From NCBI GenBank assembly GCA_934162255.1, contig CAKPIG010000002.1:100911-164910 (forward strand): a stretch of 64,000 nucleotides of DNA, read 5' to 3'. Shown here piece by piece: positions 40,835 to 50,398 of the stretch. Position 1 is the first letter of the stretch; every line of letters starts with the position of its first letter. This DNA comes from an uncultured Clostridia bacterium. GTDB lineage: Bacteria; Bacillota; Clostridia; TANB77; CAG-508. The translations under genes and the position numbers were made by a program. The notes under the pieces are model-generated. The model was not told the DNA's origin. It saw nothing but the letters and a program-made list of their open reading frames with translations, and did no database searches.

Positions 40835-41172
40835 AATCTAATTAATATTGCTATACCTAATAAAATAAGTAAAACTCCTACTACAATAAGACAAATATTC
40901 AAAACATTTGTTAAAGTCAAATCAAAATCAGAAGTAGTTACTGTACTAGTAAGAGTAGTTGAAGAAGAACTTCCTGAATTGCTTCCAGAACTACTAGTAT
41001 TTGTATTACTTGCTGAATTAGAGTCATTTGAATTATTATTAGAAGTATTTGATGTATTATTAGAACCAGAATCTGTAAGATTCATATCAACTGCTGCCAA
41101 AACATGAGAACAGCTAGATATTAAAAGTAAAACTAGTGCTAATATACAAAAAAATTTAAAAAATTTTGGCAT
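40825..41172 (-). CDS. Small surface protein: signal peptide, Ser/Asn-rich stalk, C-terminal membrane anchor
   Basis: 115 residues. Residues 1-26 form a signal peptide (FCILALVLLLISSC to VLAA); a Ser/Asn/Thr stalk about 45 residues long follows; residues about 87-112 are a membrane segment (NICLIVVGVLLILLGIAIL) ending RLKK. No sortase LPxTG motif. Function unknown. AACCTCCCATAG on the plus strand gives GGGAGG before the ATG. The stalk resembles the low-complexity tracts in the PilO-like protein. Confidence 0.75.
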   Translation of the reverse strand: MPKFFKFFCILALVLLLISSCSHVLAAVDMNLTDSGSNNTSNTSNNNSNDSNSASNTNTSSSGSNSGSSSSTTLTSTVTTSDFDLTLTNVLNICLIVVGVLLILLGIAILIRLKK

Positions 41173-41244
41173 TTGTAAAACCTCCCATAGTTATCTCTAA
41201 AATCATAATCTTTAATAATAATAACAGAATTGAAAAAAAATGTC

Positions 41245-41295
41245 AATTAAAACGAAAAATATAATGTGAAAATATTGTGAATTAAACGAAAAAAT
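41245..41295 (+). promoter_or_regulatory. Paired direct repeats before the ABC exporter
   Basis: AATTAAAACGAAAAAT (41245-41260) and AATTAAACGAAAAAAT (41280-41295) repeat 35 bases apart, just before a TATAAT at 41310-41315 that lacks a good -35 box. This arrangement suits an activator, for instance a response regulator, but no regulator gene adjoins. Confidence 0.45.
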
Positions 41296-41342
41296 GATAA
41301 TAAATATGCTATAATAATCAAAATAAAGTTGGAGGGAAAAAT

Positions 41343-42044
41343 ATGTCATATATAGAATTCAAGAATGTATATAAAAAATATCAAATGGGAGAAGTAACAA
41401 TAAATGCACTAGAAAATACTAATTTTAACATTGATAAAGGAGAACTTGTAGTAATAGTAGGACCATCAGGGGCTGGAAAAACTACGACTTTAAATATATT
41501 AGGTGGAATGGATGCAGCAACATCAGGAGAAGTTATAGTTGATGGAAAAAATGTAACAAATCTAAAAAATAAAGCTCTTATAAAATATAGAAGAGAGGAT
41601 ATTGGGTTTGTATTTCAATTTTATAATTTAGTACAAAACCTAACGGCAAAAGAAAATGTAGAACTTGCAATACAAATATGTAATAATGCATTAAATCCAG
41701 TAGAAGTGTTAGAAAAAGTAGGATTAAAAGATAGAATGGATAATTTTCCATCTCAATTGTCAGGAGGAGAACAACAAAGAGTTGCAATAGCAAGAGCTAT
41801 AGCTAAAAATCCTAAACTATTGTTATGTGATGAACCAACAGGAGCGTTAGACTATAAAACAGGAAAACAAATTTTAAAATTATTACAAGATACTGCAAGA
41901 AAAGAGAAAATGACAGTATTAATAATTACTCATAACACTGCAATTGCACCAATGGCAGATAAAGTAATTCATTTTAAAAATGGAACAGCTGAAAGTATAG
42001 AAATAAACAATAATCCTATGTCAATAGATGACATAGAATGGTAA
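41343..42044 (+). CDS. ABC transporter ATP-binding protein (MacB/LolD type)
   Basis: 233 residues. Walker [14 protein letters not shown]-loop [14 protein letters not shown], signature [14 protein letters not shown], Walker [14 protein letters not shown]-loop ITHN. The family powers FtsX-type permeases that export peptides, antibiotics or lipids or act as mechanotransducers. GGAGGGAAAAAT precedes the ATG, and the permease gene follows 12 bases later. Confidence 0.94.
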   Translation: MSYIEFKNVYKKYQMGEVTINALENTNFNIDKGELVVIVGPSGAGKTTTLNILGGMDAATSGEVIVDGKNVTNLKNKALIKYRREDIGFVFQFYNLVQNLTAKENVELAIQICNNALNPVEVLEKVGLKDRMDNFPSQLSGGEQQRVAIARAIAKNPKLLLCDEPTGALDYKTGKQILKLLQDTARKEKMTVLIITHNTAIAPMADKVIHFKNGTAESIEINNNPMSIDDIEW

Positions 42045-42056
42045 AAGGGGTAGTAT

Positions 42057-44879
42057 ATGAAAAAGTCATTAATGAAAAATAATATAAAAACAATAAGTAA
42101 AACAAGAAGACGTTTCATATCAATCTTGGTAATGGCATTTTTAGGAGTAGGCTTTTATTCTGGGTTAGTATCAAGTAGTCCTGATATGCTAGACAGTCTA
42201 GACAAATATGTAGATAAAAACAATATGTATGATATTAATATAATATCAACATTAGGATTAAAAAATGATGATATAGAGGTATTACAAAAAATAGATGGAG
42301 TAGAAGGAGTTTTTGGAATACACTCAAAAGATACCTTTGTTGAATTTAATGAAAAGGAAAATATTTGTAAAGTTATAGAATATAGTGATAAAATAAATAC
42401 TCCAGAAATAATTGCAGGAAGAGACATCGAAAATGATAATGAATGTCTGTTAGATGCAAGATACTCTTATGCTGAAAGTACTGAAAATTATATAGGCAAA
42501 AAAATAATTATTAAAGATGATACAGATGAATTTTCACAAAAAGAGTTAGAAGTAGTTGGAATAGTAGAATCTCCAATATATATATCAACAGAAAGAGGAA
42601 GTACAACATTAGGAAATGGAAGCATTAATTTTTATATATATTCAGGAAATATAATAAATCAAGATTATTATTCTGAAATAGGTGTAAAAGTAGCAAATGC
42701 AGAAAAAGAGGTTACTAATAGTGATAAATATCTAGAACTAGTAGAATCAGTTAAAACTAAAATTGAAGGAATAAAAGAAGAAAGACAACAAGCAAGATAT
42801 GATGAATTAGTAAATGAAGCAAATTCAAAAATTGATGATGCACAAAAAGAATATGATGACAAAAAGGCTGAAGCTGACAGAGAATTGCAAGACGCAGAAA
42901 ACAAAATAAATAAAGCTAAAGCAGATATAAGAAATAGTGAAGAAAAATTAGATAATTCAGAAAAAGAGTTAGACAATCAGGAAAAAGTGCTTGAGGCAAA
43001 TAGTCAAATACCAAATATTCAAGCAATGAAACAACAAATTACAAATGCGAGAAAAGAAATAGAAGATGGAAGAAAAAAGATTCAAACAGCAAAACAAGAA
43101 TTATCTAAAAATGAGCAAGAATTTAATACTAAAAAAGCAGAAGCACAACAGAAATTAGATGAAGCACAACAAGAAATAGATGATGCTAGAAAAGAAGTTG
43201 AAAAAATAGAAAAAGCAAAATGGTACATACAAGATAGATTAGATAATGTTGGATATACAAATATATTTGATGCAATAAAGACAATGGAAAATATATCAAA
43301 AATGTTCCCAGTAATATTTTATTTAGTAGCTGTATTGATAAGTTTAACATCAATGACAAGAATGATAGAAGAAGAAAGAGGAGAAATAGGAACATTAAAA
43401 GCATTAGGATATAATAATCTTCAAATAATATCAAAATATATATTATATGCATTTCTAGCTTGTGTAATAGGTGGAATATTAGGAATGTCCCTTTGCTTCT
43501 ATTTATTACCTAGTATAGTATGGACATTATATTCAATGATTTATAAAATTCCAAAGTTTTATATGACTTATAGGTTAGGAATAGGAGTTGCAGGAATTTT
43601 AATAGCATTTATTTGTATAGGAGGGGCAACAATATTTGTAGCATTTAAGGAATTAAAACAAACACCATCTGTTTTAATGAGACCTAAGCCACCTAAAAAT
43701 GGAAAAAGAATTTTTATGGAAAGAATAACTTTCATATGGAAAAGATTAAACTTTTCAAAAAAAGTTACAATAAGAAATATTTTTAGATACAAAAAAAGAG
43801 CGATAATAACGATAATAGGAATTGCAGGATGTACAGGACTTATGCTTGCGGGCTTTGGAATAAGAGATTCTGTTGTAGACATACCTAATTTACAATTCAA
43901 AGAAAATTTTAAATATGAAATATCAATAGCTCTAAGTAAATCTGATAATATAAAACAAATTGAAGAATATTTAAATTCTCAAGAAAAGATAGAAAACTAT
44001 GAAGAATTTACGGCTTCTAGTAGTAAGGCAATACATGAAAAGAAAACATTTGATATAAATATTTTTGTACCAAATGATAAAGAATCTATAAGCAATATAG
44101 TCAATTTAAAAGATTATGAAACAGGAGAAAAACTTGAAATAACAGATGATGGTGTAATAATAACAGATAAAGTTGCAATAACTTTTGGACTAAAAGTAGG
44201 AGATACAATTACAATAATAGATGGAGATGATGTTGAACATACATTATTGATTAGTGGAATAACAAAAAATTATGTAGGACATTACATGTATATGTCAAAA
44301 GAGTTTTTTGAGAAAAACTTAGATAAATATGATACAAATATGATTTTAATTAATTCAAAAGATATGACAGATGATGAACAAAATCAAATATCTGAACAAA
44401 TATTAAATATTGATGGTGTTGCTTCAGTAACAAATATGTCTAGCATGATAAAATCTGTAAGTGATATGTTAAACACAATGAATTATGTTGTAGTTGTGTT
44501 AATTGTTACATCTGCGATGTTAGCATTTGTAGTACTATACAATTTAGCAAATATCAATATTGGAGAAAGACAAAGAGAAATTGCAACATTAAAAGTTTTG
44601 GGATTTTATGATAAAGAGGTTGATAATTATATAAACAAAGAAAATATAATATTTACGATTTTAGGAGTTGGATTAGGATTATTATTTGGAGTAGGACTAA
44701 CAAATGGAATTATAGCAAGTATAGAAATAGATACATTAAGATTTAGTAAAAATATACTGCCAACAAGCTATATATGGGCAGCTGTTATAACAATAACGTT
44801 TTCTATTATAGTAAATAATATAATACATTTTATTTTAAAGAAAATAGATATGATAGAAAGTTTAAAAAGTGTAGAATAA
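42057..44879 (+). CDS. Large FtsX-type ABC permease with extracellular coiled coil
   Basis: 940 residues. An N-terminal membrane segment (FISILVMAFLGVGFYSG) and a MacB-like periplasmic/core domain come first; residues about 235-385 are a long coiled coil rich in Ala, Glu, Lys and Gln (NEANSKIDDAQKEYDDKKAE). Two FtsX permease units follow (VIFYLVAVLISLTSMTRMI near 415 and VVVLIVTSAMLAFVVLYNL near 805). Partner of the preceding ATPase. The coiled-coil layout is common in clostridial exporters of unknown substrate. Confidence 0.9.
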   Translation: MKKSLMKNNIKTISKTRRRFISILVMAFLGVGFYSGLVSSSPDMLDSLDKYVDKNNMYDINIISTLGLKNDDIEVLQKIDGVEGVFGIHSKDTFVEFNEKENICKVIEYSDKINTPEIIAGRDIENDNECLLDARYSYAESTENYIGKKIIIKDDTDEFSQKELEVVGIVESPIYISTERGSTTLGNGSINFYIYSGNIINQDYYSEIGVKVANAEKEVTNSDKYLELVESVKTKIEGIKEERQQARYDELVNEANSKIDDAQKEYDDKKAEADRELQDAENKINKAKADIRNSEEKLDNSEKELDNQEKVLEANSQIPNIQAMKQQITNARKEIEDGRKKIQTAKQELSKNEQEFNTKKAEAQQKLDEAQQEIDDARKEVEKIEKAKWYIQDRLDNVGYTNIFDAIKTMENISKMFPVIFYLVAVLISLTSMTRMIEEERGEIGTLKALGYNNLQIISKYILYAFLACVIGGILGMSLCFYLLPSIVWTLYSMIYKIPKFYMTYRLGIGVAGILIAFICIGGATIFVAFKELKQTPSVLMRPKPPKNGKRIFMERITFIWKRLNFSKKVTIRNIFRYKKRAIITIIGIAGCTGLMLAGFGIRDSVVDIPNLQFKENFKYEISIALSKSDNIKQIEEYLNSQEKIENYEEFTASSSKAIHEKKTFDINIFVPNDKESISNIVNLKDYETGEKLEITDDGVIITDKVAITFGLKVGDTITIIDGDDVEHTLLISGITKNYVGHYMYMSKEFFEKNLDKYDTNMILINSKDMTDDEQNQISEQILNIDGVASVTNMSSMIKSVSDMLNTMNYVVVVLIVTSAMLAFVVLYNLANINIGERQREIATLKVLGFYDKEVDNYINKENIIFTILGVGLGLLFGVGLTNGIIASIEIDTLRFSKNILPTSYIWAAVITITFSIIVNNIIHFILKKIDMIESLKSVE

Positions 44880-44883
44880 AACA

Positions 44884-44912
44884 TTGCCAAAATGAATAAT
44901 ATGTTATATAAT
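44884..44912 (+). promoter_or_regulatory. Promoter of the symporter gene
   Basis: TTGCCA (44884-44889), 17-base spacer, TATAAT (44907-44912). Confidence 0.65.
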
Positions 44913-44923
44913 AGCTCAAAATC

Positions 44924-44947
44924 CTGAGAATATAATTATATTCTCAG
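44924..44947. promoter_or_regulatory. Perfect 24-bp palindrome at the symporter transcription start
   Basis: CTGAGAATATAA followed directly by TTATATTCTCAG (44924-44947). Starting about 12 bases after the -10 box, it could be an operator for a dimeric repressor, a 5' mRNA hairpin, or a terminator for the upstream ABC operon (weak T-rich tail TTGCCTTTA). Confidence 0.6.
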
Positions 44948-44975
44948 TTGCCTTTATTTGAAAAGAGGTAGTATT

Positions 44976-46223
44976 ATGAAAAAATTTTTACAAAATTACA
45001 AATCAACAATTATTCTTTTAGTTGCTATAATTGTTGGTGCAATTGCGGGATTAATTTTCCAGGAAAAAGCAACTATCGTAAGTCCTTTAGGAGATTTATT
45101 TTTAAATCTTTTACTAGTTATTATAGTTCCACTCGTATTTTTAACAATAACAACTTCAATATCTAAAATGAAATCACCAAAAAGATTGGGCAAAATCATA
45201 TTTACAATAATAGCTGTTTTTATAATAACATCAGTAATAGCTGTGTTTATAGGCTTTTTAAGTACATATTTTATTAAATTAGTCAATCCATCTGATGGAG
45301 AACAAATAAAAACATCACTTTCAGATGAAACAGAAGAAGTTGAAGAAGATGAAATGACGATATTAGAAAGAACAGTAAATTTAATATCTGTAAATGATTT
45401 TCAAAAAATAATATCAAAAGATAATATAATCGCTCTATTAGTATTTTCTGTACTAGTTGGTCTAGCAATAAATATGACAGGAGAAAAAGCCAAACCAGTT
45501 ATTGAATTTCTAGAAGCGGCAAATGAAGTTGTAAATAATCTAGTAAAGATTATAATGTATTACGCTCCGATAGGATTAGGATGCTACTTTGCAGCATTAG
45601 TTGGAAACTTTGGAGAAATGATAGTAGTAGGATATTTAAAGACTTTTGTAATATATACATTAGTAGCAATAGGTTTTTACATAATAATGTATAGTATATA
45701 TGCACTAATTGGTGGAGGAAAAAAAGGATTACAACTATTTTGGAAAAATGTTTTACCTTCAACAGCAACGGCATTAGGAACATGTTCAAGTGCAGCATCT
45801 ATACCAATAAATATAGAATGTAGCAAAAAAATAGGAGTACCTGATGATATTGCAGAAACAACAATACCACTTGGAACAAGCTTTCACAAAGATGGTTCAA
45901 TCATTGGATCAGTATTTAAAATAATGTTTCTTGTATGTTTATTTGGAACAAGTATAGGAACAGTAGGAGGAGCACTTCAAATAATAGGAATTGCTCTAGT
46001 TGCGACATTATTAATAGCAGGAGTTCCAATTGGTGGTGGAACAATTTCAGAAATGTTAATAATATCAATGTTAGGATATCCTGTAGCAGCACTCCCAATA
46101 CTTACGATTATAGCAACAATTATAGATGCTCCAGCTACAATGCTTAATGTAGTAGGAGATATGGCATCATCAATGATGGTAGCAAGGATTGTTGATGGAA
46201 AAGAATGGATAAACAAAAAATAA
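44976..46223 (+). CDS. Dicarboxylate/amino acid:cation symporter (DAACS family)
   Basis: 415 residues from the ATG after AGAGGT; a TTG six codons upstream is part of the ribosome-site region. Eight or so membrane segments; STATALGTCSSAASIPINIE is the HP1 Ser-rich loop, GTSFHKDGSIIG takes the place of the usual N-M-D-G motif (here HKDG), and GVPIGGGTISEMLI is HP2. Glutamate transporter homologues import Glu, Asp, Ser or C4-dicarboxylates with Na+ or H+. The changed N-M-D-G motif makes substrate and ion coupling uncertain. Confidence 0.9.
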   Translation: MKKFLQNYKSTIILLVAIIVGAIAGLIFQEKATIVSPLGDLFLNLLLVIIVPLVFLTITTSISKMKSPKRLGKIIFTIIAVFIITSVIAVFIGFLSTYFIKLVNPSDGEQIKTSLSDETEEVEEDEMTILERTVNLISVNDFQKIISKDNIIALLVFSVLVGLAINMTGEKAKPVIEFLEAANEVVNNLVKIIMYYAPIGLGCYFAALVGNFGEMIVVGYLKTFVIYTLVAIGFYIIMYSIYALIGGGKKGLQLFWKNVLPSTATALGTCSSAASIPINIECSKKIGVPDDIAETTIPLGTSFHKDGSIIGSVFKIMFLVCLFGTSIGTVGGALQIIGIALVATLLIAGVPIGGGTISEMLIISMLGYPVAALPILTIIATIIDAPATMLNVVGDMASSMMVARIVDGKEWINKK

Positions 46224-46246
46224 TAAATAATATATAAAGGACTTAG

Positions 46247-46274
46247 AGTAGCTAGAAAACTAGCTACTTTTTTT
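46247..46274 (+). terminator. Terminator of the symporter gene
   Basis: AGTAGCTAG (46247-46255), loop AAAA, CTAGCTACT (46260-46268), then six T. Confidence 0.93.
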
Positions 46275-46283
46275 GGAAAAATA

Positions 46284-46312
46284 TTGTCTAAATTTGTTTG
46301 TTCTGATATAAT
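46284..46312 (+). promoter_or_regulatory. Promoter of the hydrogenase operon
   Basis: TTGTCT (46284-46289), 17-base spacer, TATAAT (46307-46312), 36 bases before the first gene. Confidence 0.7.
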
Positions 46313-46347
46313 GCAATCAGAATATAAATTAGTGGGAGGGCTAAAAA

Positions 46348-46824
46348 ATGGCATGTGAAAAACGAGATGAATTTCTAGAAAAAATAAAAGAAGAATATAA
46401 ACCGATAAAAGATAATCTAATTCAAATATTAAATGAGGTACAGGAACATTATGGTTATATACCAATGTATGTACAAGAATTTTTATCAGAATTTTTGAGA
46501 ATTCCAATGGCAGAAATTTATGGAGTAATAACATTTTATTCAAGATTTACTTTAAAACCAAAGGGAAAATATAATATATCTGTATGTCTTGGAACAGCAT
46601 GCTTTGTAAAAGGTTCACAAAAAATAATGGATAGATTATTAGAAAGGTTAAAAATAAAACCAGGAGAAACGACTCCAGATGGTAAATTTTCAATAGAAGA
46701 AACAAGATGTGTAGGTGCTTGTGGATTAGCACCAGTATTTACAGTAAATGGTGAAGTATATGGAAAAGCAACAGTACAAAAACTTGATGAAGTATTAGAT
46801 GAATTAAGAGCAAAGGAGGATTAA
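46348..46824 (+). CDS. hydC: NuoE-like subunit of NAD-dependent [FeFe] hydrogenase (HydC)
   Basis: 158 residues. LNEVQEHYGYIPMYVQEFLS opens the helical part; the thioredoxin-like part has the [2Fe-2S] ligands in VCLGTACFVKGS and TRCVGACGLAPV (C-x4-C and C-x3-C). It passes electrons between the NADH/flavin subunit and the hydrogenase. GGGAGGG precedes the ATG. The next gene starts two bases after its stop. In Thermotoga and Clostridia these three subunits form an electron-bifurcating or NADH-dependent hydrogenase. Confidence 0.92.
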   Translation: MACEKRDEFLEKIKEEYKPIKDNLIQILNEVQEHYGYIPMYVQEFLSEFLRIPMAEIYGVITFYSRFTLKPKGKYNISVCLGTACFVKGSQKIMDRLLERLKIKPGETTPDGKFSIEETRCVGACGLAPVFTVNGEVYGKATVQKLDEVLDELRAKED

Positions 46825-46826
46825 TT

Positions 46827-48602
46827 ATGGAAAAACACATTTTAGTATGTCATGGAACTGGATGTACATCTTCAAAATCTCCACAAATATTAGAAAACTT
46901 CAATAAAATACTAAAAGAAAAAAATATTCCAGATGTTAGAGTAATAATGACAGGATGTTTTGGGTTATGTGCAAAAGGACCAATAGTAATAATAAGACCA
47001 GATGAAACTTTTTATTCAAATGTGTCTCCAAACGATTGTGAAGAAATTGTACAAAAACATATAATAGAAGGCAAAAAAGTAGAAAGATTATTATGCAAAG
47101 ATATAGACGGAAAAATTGTTAATAGTCTAGATGAACTGAATTTTTATAAAAAACAAAAAAGAATAGTATTAAAAAATTGTGGAATGATTAATCCCGAAGA
47201 TATAGAAGAATACATAGCTGTTGATGGATATAAGGCATTAGAAAAAGTACTAAAAGAAATGACTCAAGAAGAAGTAATAGATATAATAAAAAAGTCAGGT
47301 CTAAGAGGTAGAGGCGGAGCAGGATTCCCAACAGGTAAGAAATGGGAACTAACCAAAAGTTATAAATCAGAACAAAAATATGTTGTATGTAATGCTGATG
47401 AAGGAGATCCAGGAGCGTTTATGGATAGAAGCATATTAGAAGGAGATCCGCATTCTGTATTAGAAGCAATGATAATTGCAGGATATGCAATAGGTGCAAA
47501 TAAAGGATACATATATGTAAGAGCAGAATATCCAATTGCAGTCAAAAGATTTCAAAAGGCAATAGAACAAGCAAAAGAACATGGATTGCTTGGAGAAAAT
47601 ATATTTGGTACTAATTTTGAATTTGATGTTGAAATAAGATTAGGTGCAGGAGCATTTGTATGTGGAGAAGAAACAGCACTACTTGAATCAATAGAAGGAA
47701 AAAGAGGCCAACCAAGAGTAAAACCACCATATCCTGCAGAATCAGGCTTATGGGGAAAGCCAACTTTAATAAATAATGTTGAAACATTTGCAAATGTAAC
47801 AAGAATAATTTTAAATGGAGTTGAATGGTTTACATCAATAGGAACTGAAAATTCAAAAGGAACAAAAGTATTTGCATTAGGAGGAAATGTTAATAATGTA
47901 GGACTTGTTGAAGTACCAATGGGAACTACATTAAGAGAAATTGTATTCGATATAGGTGGAGGAATTCCAAAAGGAAGAAAATTTAAAGCGGCTCAAACAG
48001 GAGGTCCATCAGGAGGATGTATACCTGCAGAACATCTTGATACACCAATTGATTATGAATCACTAAAAGAAATTGGTTCAATGATGGGCTCAGGAGGACT
48101 AATAGTAATGGATGATACAAAATGCATGGTTTGCCTAGCAAAATTTTATTTAGAATTTACTGTTAGTGAGAGCTGCGGAAAATGTACACCTTGTAGAATA
48201 GGTACCAAAAGAATGCTTGAACTACTTGAAAAATTATGCTCAGGAGAGGGTGATGAATATGATATTTATAAACTAGAAAGATTAGCTGTAAATATCCAAA
48301 AGGCAAGTATTTGCGGACTTGGACAAAGTGCACCAAACCCTGTAATAAGTACATTAAAATATTTTAGAGAAGAATTTAGACAACATGCAATAGAAAAAGA
48401 ATGTAGAACATTAGAATGTAAAGCACTTTCAAAAATAATGATAGATCCAGAAAAATGCAAAGGATGTGGATTATGCCAAAAACATTGTCCTGTTAAAGCA
48501 ATAAGTGGAGAAAGAAGAGAAAAGAGAGTAATAAATCAAGATAAATGTATTAAATGTGGAACATGTTTAACTAATTGCCCATTTCATGCAATAGGAAATT
48601 AG
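46827..48602 (+). CDS. hydB: NuoF-like flavoprotein subunit of [FeFe] hydrogenase (HydB)
   Basis: 591 residues. An N-terminal thioredoxin-like [2Fe-2S] domain (CHGTGCTSSKS, MTGCFGLCAKGP); the FMN/NADH site GLRGRGGAGFPTGKKW and CNADEGDPGAFMDRS; the [4Fe-4S] site SCGKCTPCRIGTKRM near residue 455; and a C-terminal pair of ferredoxin clusters (CKGCGLCQKHCP, CIKCGTCLTNCP). This full layout is typical of HydB. It is the NAD(H) entry point. AAAGGAGG precedes the ATG. Confidence 0.94.
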   Translation: MEKHILVCHGTGCTSSKSPQILENFNKILKEKNIPDVRVIMTGCFGLCAKGPIVIIRPDETFYSNVSPNDCEEIVQKHIIEGKKVERLLCKDIDGKIVNSLDELNFYKKQKRIVLKNCGMINPEDIEEYIAVDGYKALEKVLKEMTQEEVIDIIKKSGLRGRGGAGFPTGKKWELTKSYKSEQKYVVCNADEGDPGAFMDRSILEGDPHSVLEAMIIAGYAIGANKGYIYVRAEYPIAVKRFQKAIEQAKEHGLLGENIFGTNFEFDVEIRLGAGAFVCGEETALLESIEGKRGQPRVKPPYPAESGLWGKPTLINNVETFANVTRIILNGVEWFTSIGTENSKGTKVFALGGNVNNVGLVEVPMGTTLREIVFDIGGGIPKGRKFKAAQTGGPSGGCIPAEHLDTPIDYESLKEIGSMMGSGGLIVMDDTKCMVCLAKFYLEFTVSESCGKCTPCRIGTKRMLELLEKLCSGEGDEYDIYKLERLAVNIQKASICGLGQSAPNPVISTLKYFREEFRQHAIEKECRTLECKALSKIMIDPEKCKGCGLCQKHCPVKAISGERREKRVINQDKCIKCGTCLTNCPFHAIGN

Positions 48603-48618
48603 AAAAAGGAGTGATAAA

Positions 48619-50361
48619 ATGGTTTCATTAACAATAGATAATCAAAAAATTCAAGTAAAAGAAGGAACGACAATATTAGAGGCTGCAAAACAAGCGGGAA
48701 TAGACATACCTACACTATGTTTTCTAAAAGATATAAATGAAGTTGGAGATTGTAGAATGTGCATAGTAGAAGTCGAAGGAAGAAAAGGTTTTGCTACATC
48801 ATGTATACAAAAAGTTGAAGAAGGAATGATAGTTCACACGCATACACCCAATGTGTTAGAAGCAAGACATGTTATATTAGACTTAATAATATCAAACCAT
48901 GCAAAAGACTGCCTTACATGTACTCGTTCAGGCAATTGCGAATTGCAAACACTTGCAGTTAAATTTAATGTTTTAAATGTAGAATTTCCAGGAGAAATGG
49001 CAAAACATAAAATTGATGATTTATCACCATCAATAGTTAGAGACTTTAATAAATGTATTCTTTGTAGAAGGTGTGTTGCAGCATGCAAAAACGTTCAAGG
49101 AATAGGTGCAATTGATTGTATAAATAGAGGATTTGAATCATGTATATCAACAGTAGGAGATAAAAGCTTAAATGATGTAAACTGCACTAATTGTGGTCAA
49201 TGTATACAAGCTTGCCCAACAGGAGCATTACATGAAAAAGAAACGATAAAAGATGTATGGGTCAAATTAAAAGATCCAGATACATATGTGATTGCACAAA
49301 CAGCACCAGCTGTAAGAGTTGCACTTGGAGAAGAATTTGGTATGCCAATAGGAACAAATGTAACAGGAAAAATGGTGACATCATTAAAAAGACTTGGATT
49401 TGATAAAGTATTTGATACTAATACAGGTGCAGATTTAACAATAATGGAAGAAGCTCATGAATTTATAGAAAGATTTAAATCAAATGAAAACTTACCAATG
49501 ATAACATCATGTTCACCTGGATGGATAAAATATATAGAAATGAATTATCCAGAATTATTACCACATCTTTCAACATGTAAATCTCCTCATGAGATGTTTG
49601 GAGCGATACTAAAAACATATTATTCTAAAAAAATGGGAATAGATGCAAATAAAATTTATGTAGTATCTATAATGCCATGTATTGCAAAAAAATTTGAAAG
49701 CAAAAGACCAGAAATGAAAAATGAAGAACTATGGAATGTAGATAATGTAATAACGACAAGAGAACTTTCAAGAATGATAAAACAAGCTAATATAGAATTT
49801 GAAAATTTAGAAGAAAGTCAATTTGATGATCCGATGGGAGAAGCAACTGGAGCTGGAGCGATATTTGGAACAACTGGAGGAGTAATGGAAGCAGCATTAA
49901 GAACGGCACAAGACACATTAACTGGAAAAGATTTGCCGCAAATAGATTTTGAAGAAGTCCGTGGAGGAGAAGGAATAAAAAAGGCAATAGTAAATATTGG
50001 AGGAAAAGACATAAAAGTTGTTGCGGCAAGTGGATTGAAGAATGCTCAAATAATATTGGAAGAAATAAAATCAGGAAAAGCAGACTATCAATTTGTGGAA
50101 ATTATGGCATGTCCAGGAGGCTGTATAATGGGTGGTGGTCAACCAATAAAAAGTTCTAAAATAAGAAGAGAAATTGATGTAAGAGCATTAAGAGCAAATG
50201 CATTGTACAAAATAGATGAAAAAAGCACAATAAGAAAATCCCATGAAAATCCAGTAATAAAAAAATTATATGAAGAATTTTTGGGAGAACCAGGAAGCAA
50301 TATTGCACATAAATTATTACATACACAATATCATGAAAGAAAAAAATATAATTTAGAATAA
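48619..50361 (+). CDS. hydA: [FeFe] hydrogenase catalytic subunit (HydA)
   Basis: 580 residues. N-terminal [2Fe-2S] ferredoxin fold (LCFLKDINEVGDCRMC), His/Cys cluster (NHAKDCLTCTRSGNC), two [4Fe-4S] sites (CILCRRCVAACK, CTNCGQCIQACP), then H-cluster motifs TSCSPGW, MPCIAKKFE and MACPGGCIMGGGQP. It evolves or takes up H2, reoxidising ferredoxin and NADH from fermentation. Maturases HydE, HydF and HydG are not in the window. AAAAGGAG precedes the ATG. Confidence 0.95.
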   Translation: MVSLTIDNQKIQVKEGTTILEAAKQAGIDIPTLCFLKDINEVGDCRMCIVEVEGRKGFATSCIQKVEEGMIVHTHTPNVLEARHVILDLIISNHAKDCLTCTRSGNCELQTLAVKFNVLNVEFPGEMAKHKIDDLSPSIVRDFNKCILCRRCVAACKNVQGIGAIDCINRGFESCISTVGDKSLNDVNCTNCGQCIQACPTGALHEKETIKDVWVKLKDPDTYVIAQTAPAVRVALGEEFGMPIGTNVTGKMVTSLKRLGFDKVFDTNTGADLTIMEEAHEFIERFKSNENLPMITSCSPGWIKYIEMNYPELLPHLSTCKSPHEMFGAILKTYYSKKMGIDANKIYVVSIMPCIAKKFESKRPEMKNEELWNVDNVITTRELSRMIKQANIEFENLEESQFDDPMGEATGAGAIFGTTGGVMEAALRTAQDTLTGKDLPQIDFEEVRGGEGIKKAIVNIGGKDIKVVAASGLKNAQIILEEIKSGKADYQFVEIMACPGGCIMGGGQPIKSSKIRREIDVRALRANALYKIDEKSTIRKSHENPVIKKLYEEFLGEPGSNIAHKLLHTQYHERKKYNLE

Positions 50362-50362
50362 T

Positions 50363-50392
50363 AAAAGAACAGACTGTTGAGTCTGTTCTTTT
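50363..50392. terminator. Bidirectional terminator after hydA
   Basis: AAAAGAACAGACT (50363-50375), loop GTTG, AGTCTGTTCTTTT (50380-50392); serves the leftward gene also. Confidence 0.93.
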
Positions 50393-50398
50393 AACATG

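Noticed and set aside
45935..46147. Plus-strand frame rich in Asn and Ser inside the symporter gene
   Set aside because: Out-of-frame shadow within a conserved transporter; low complexity only.
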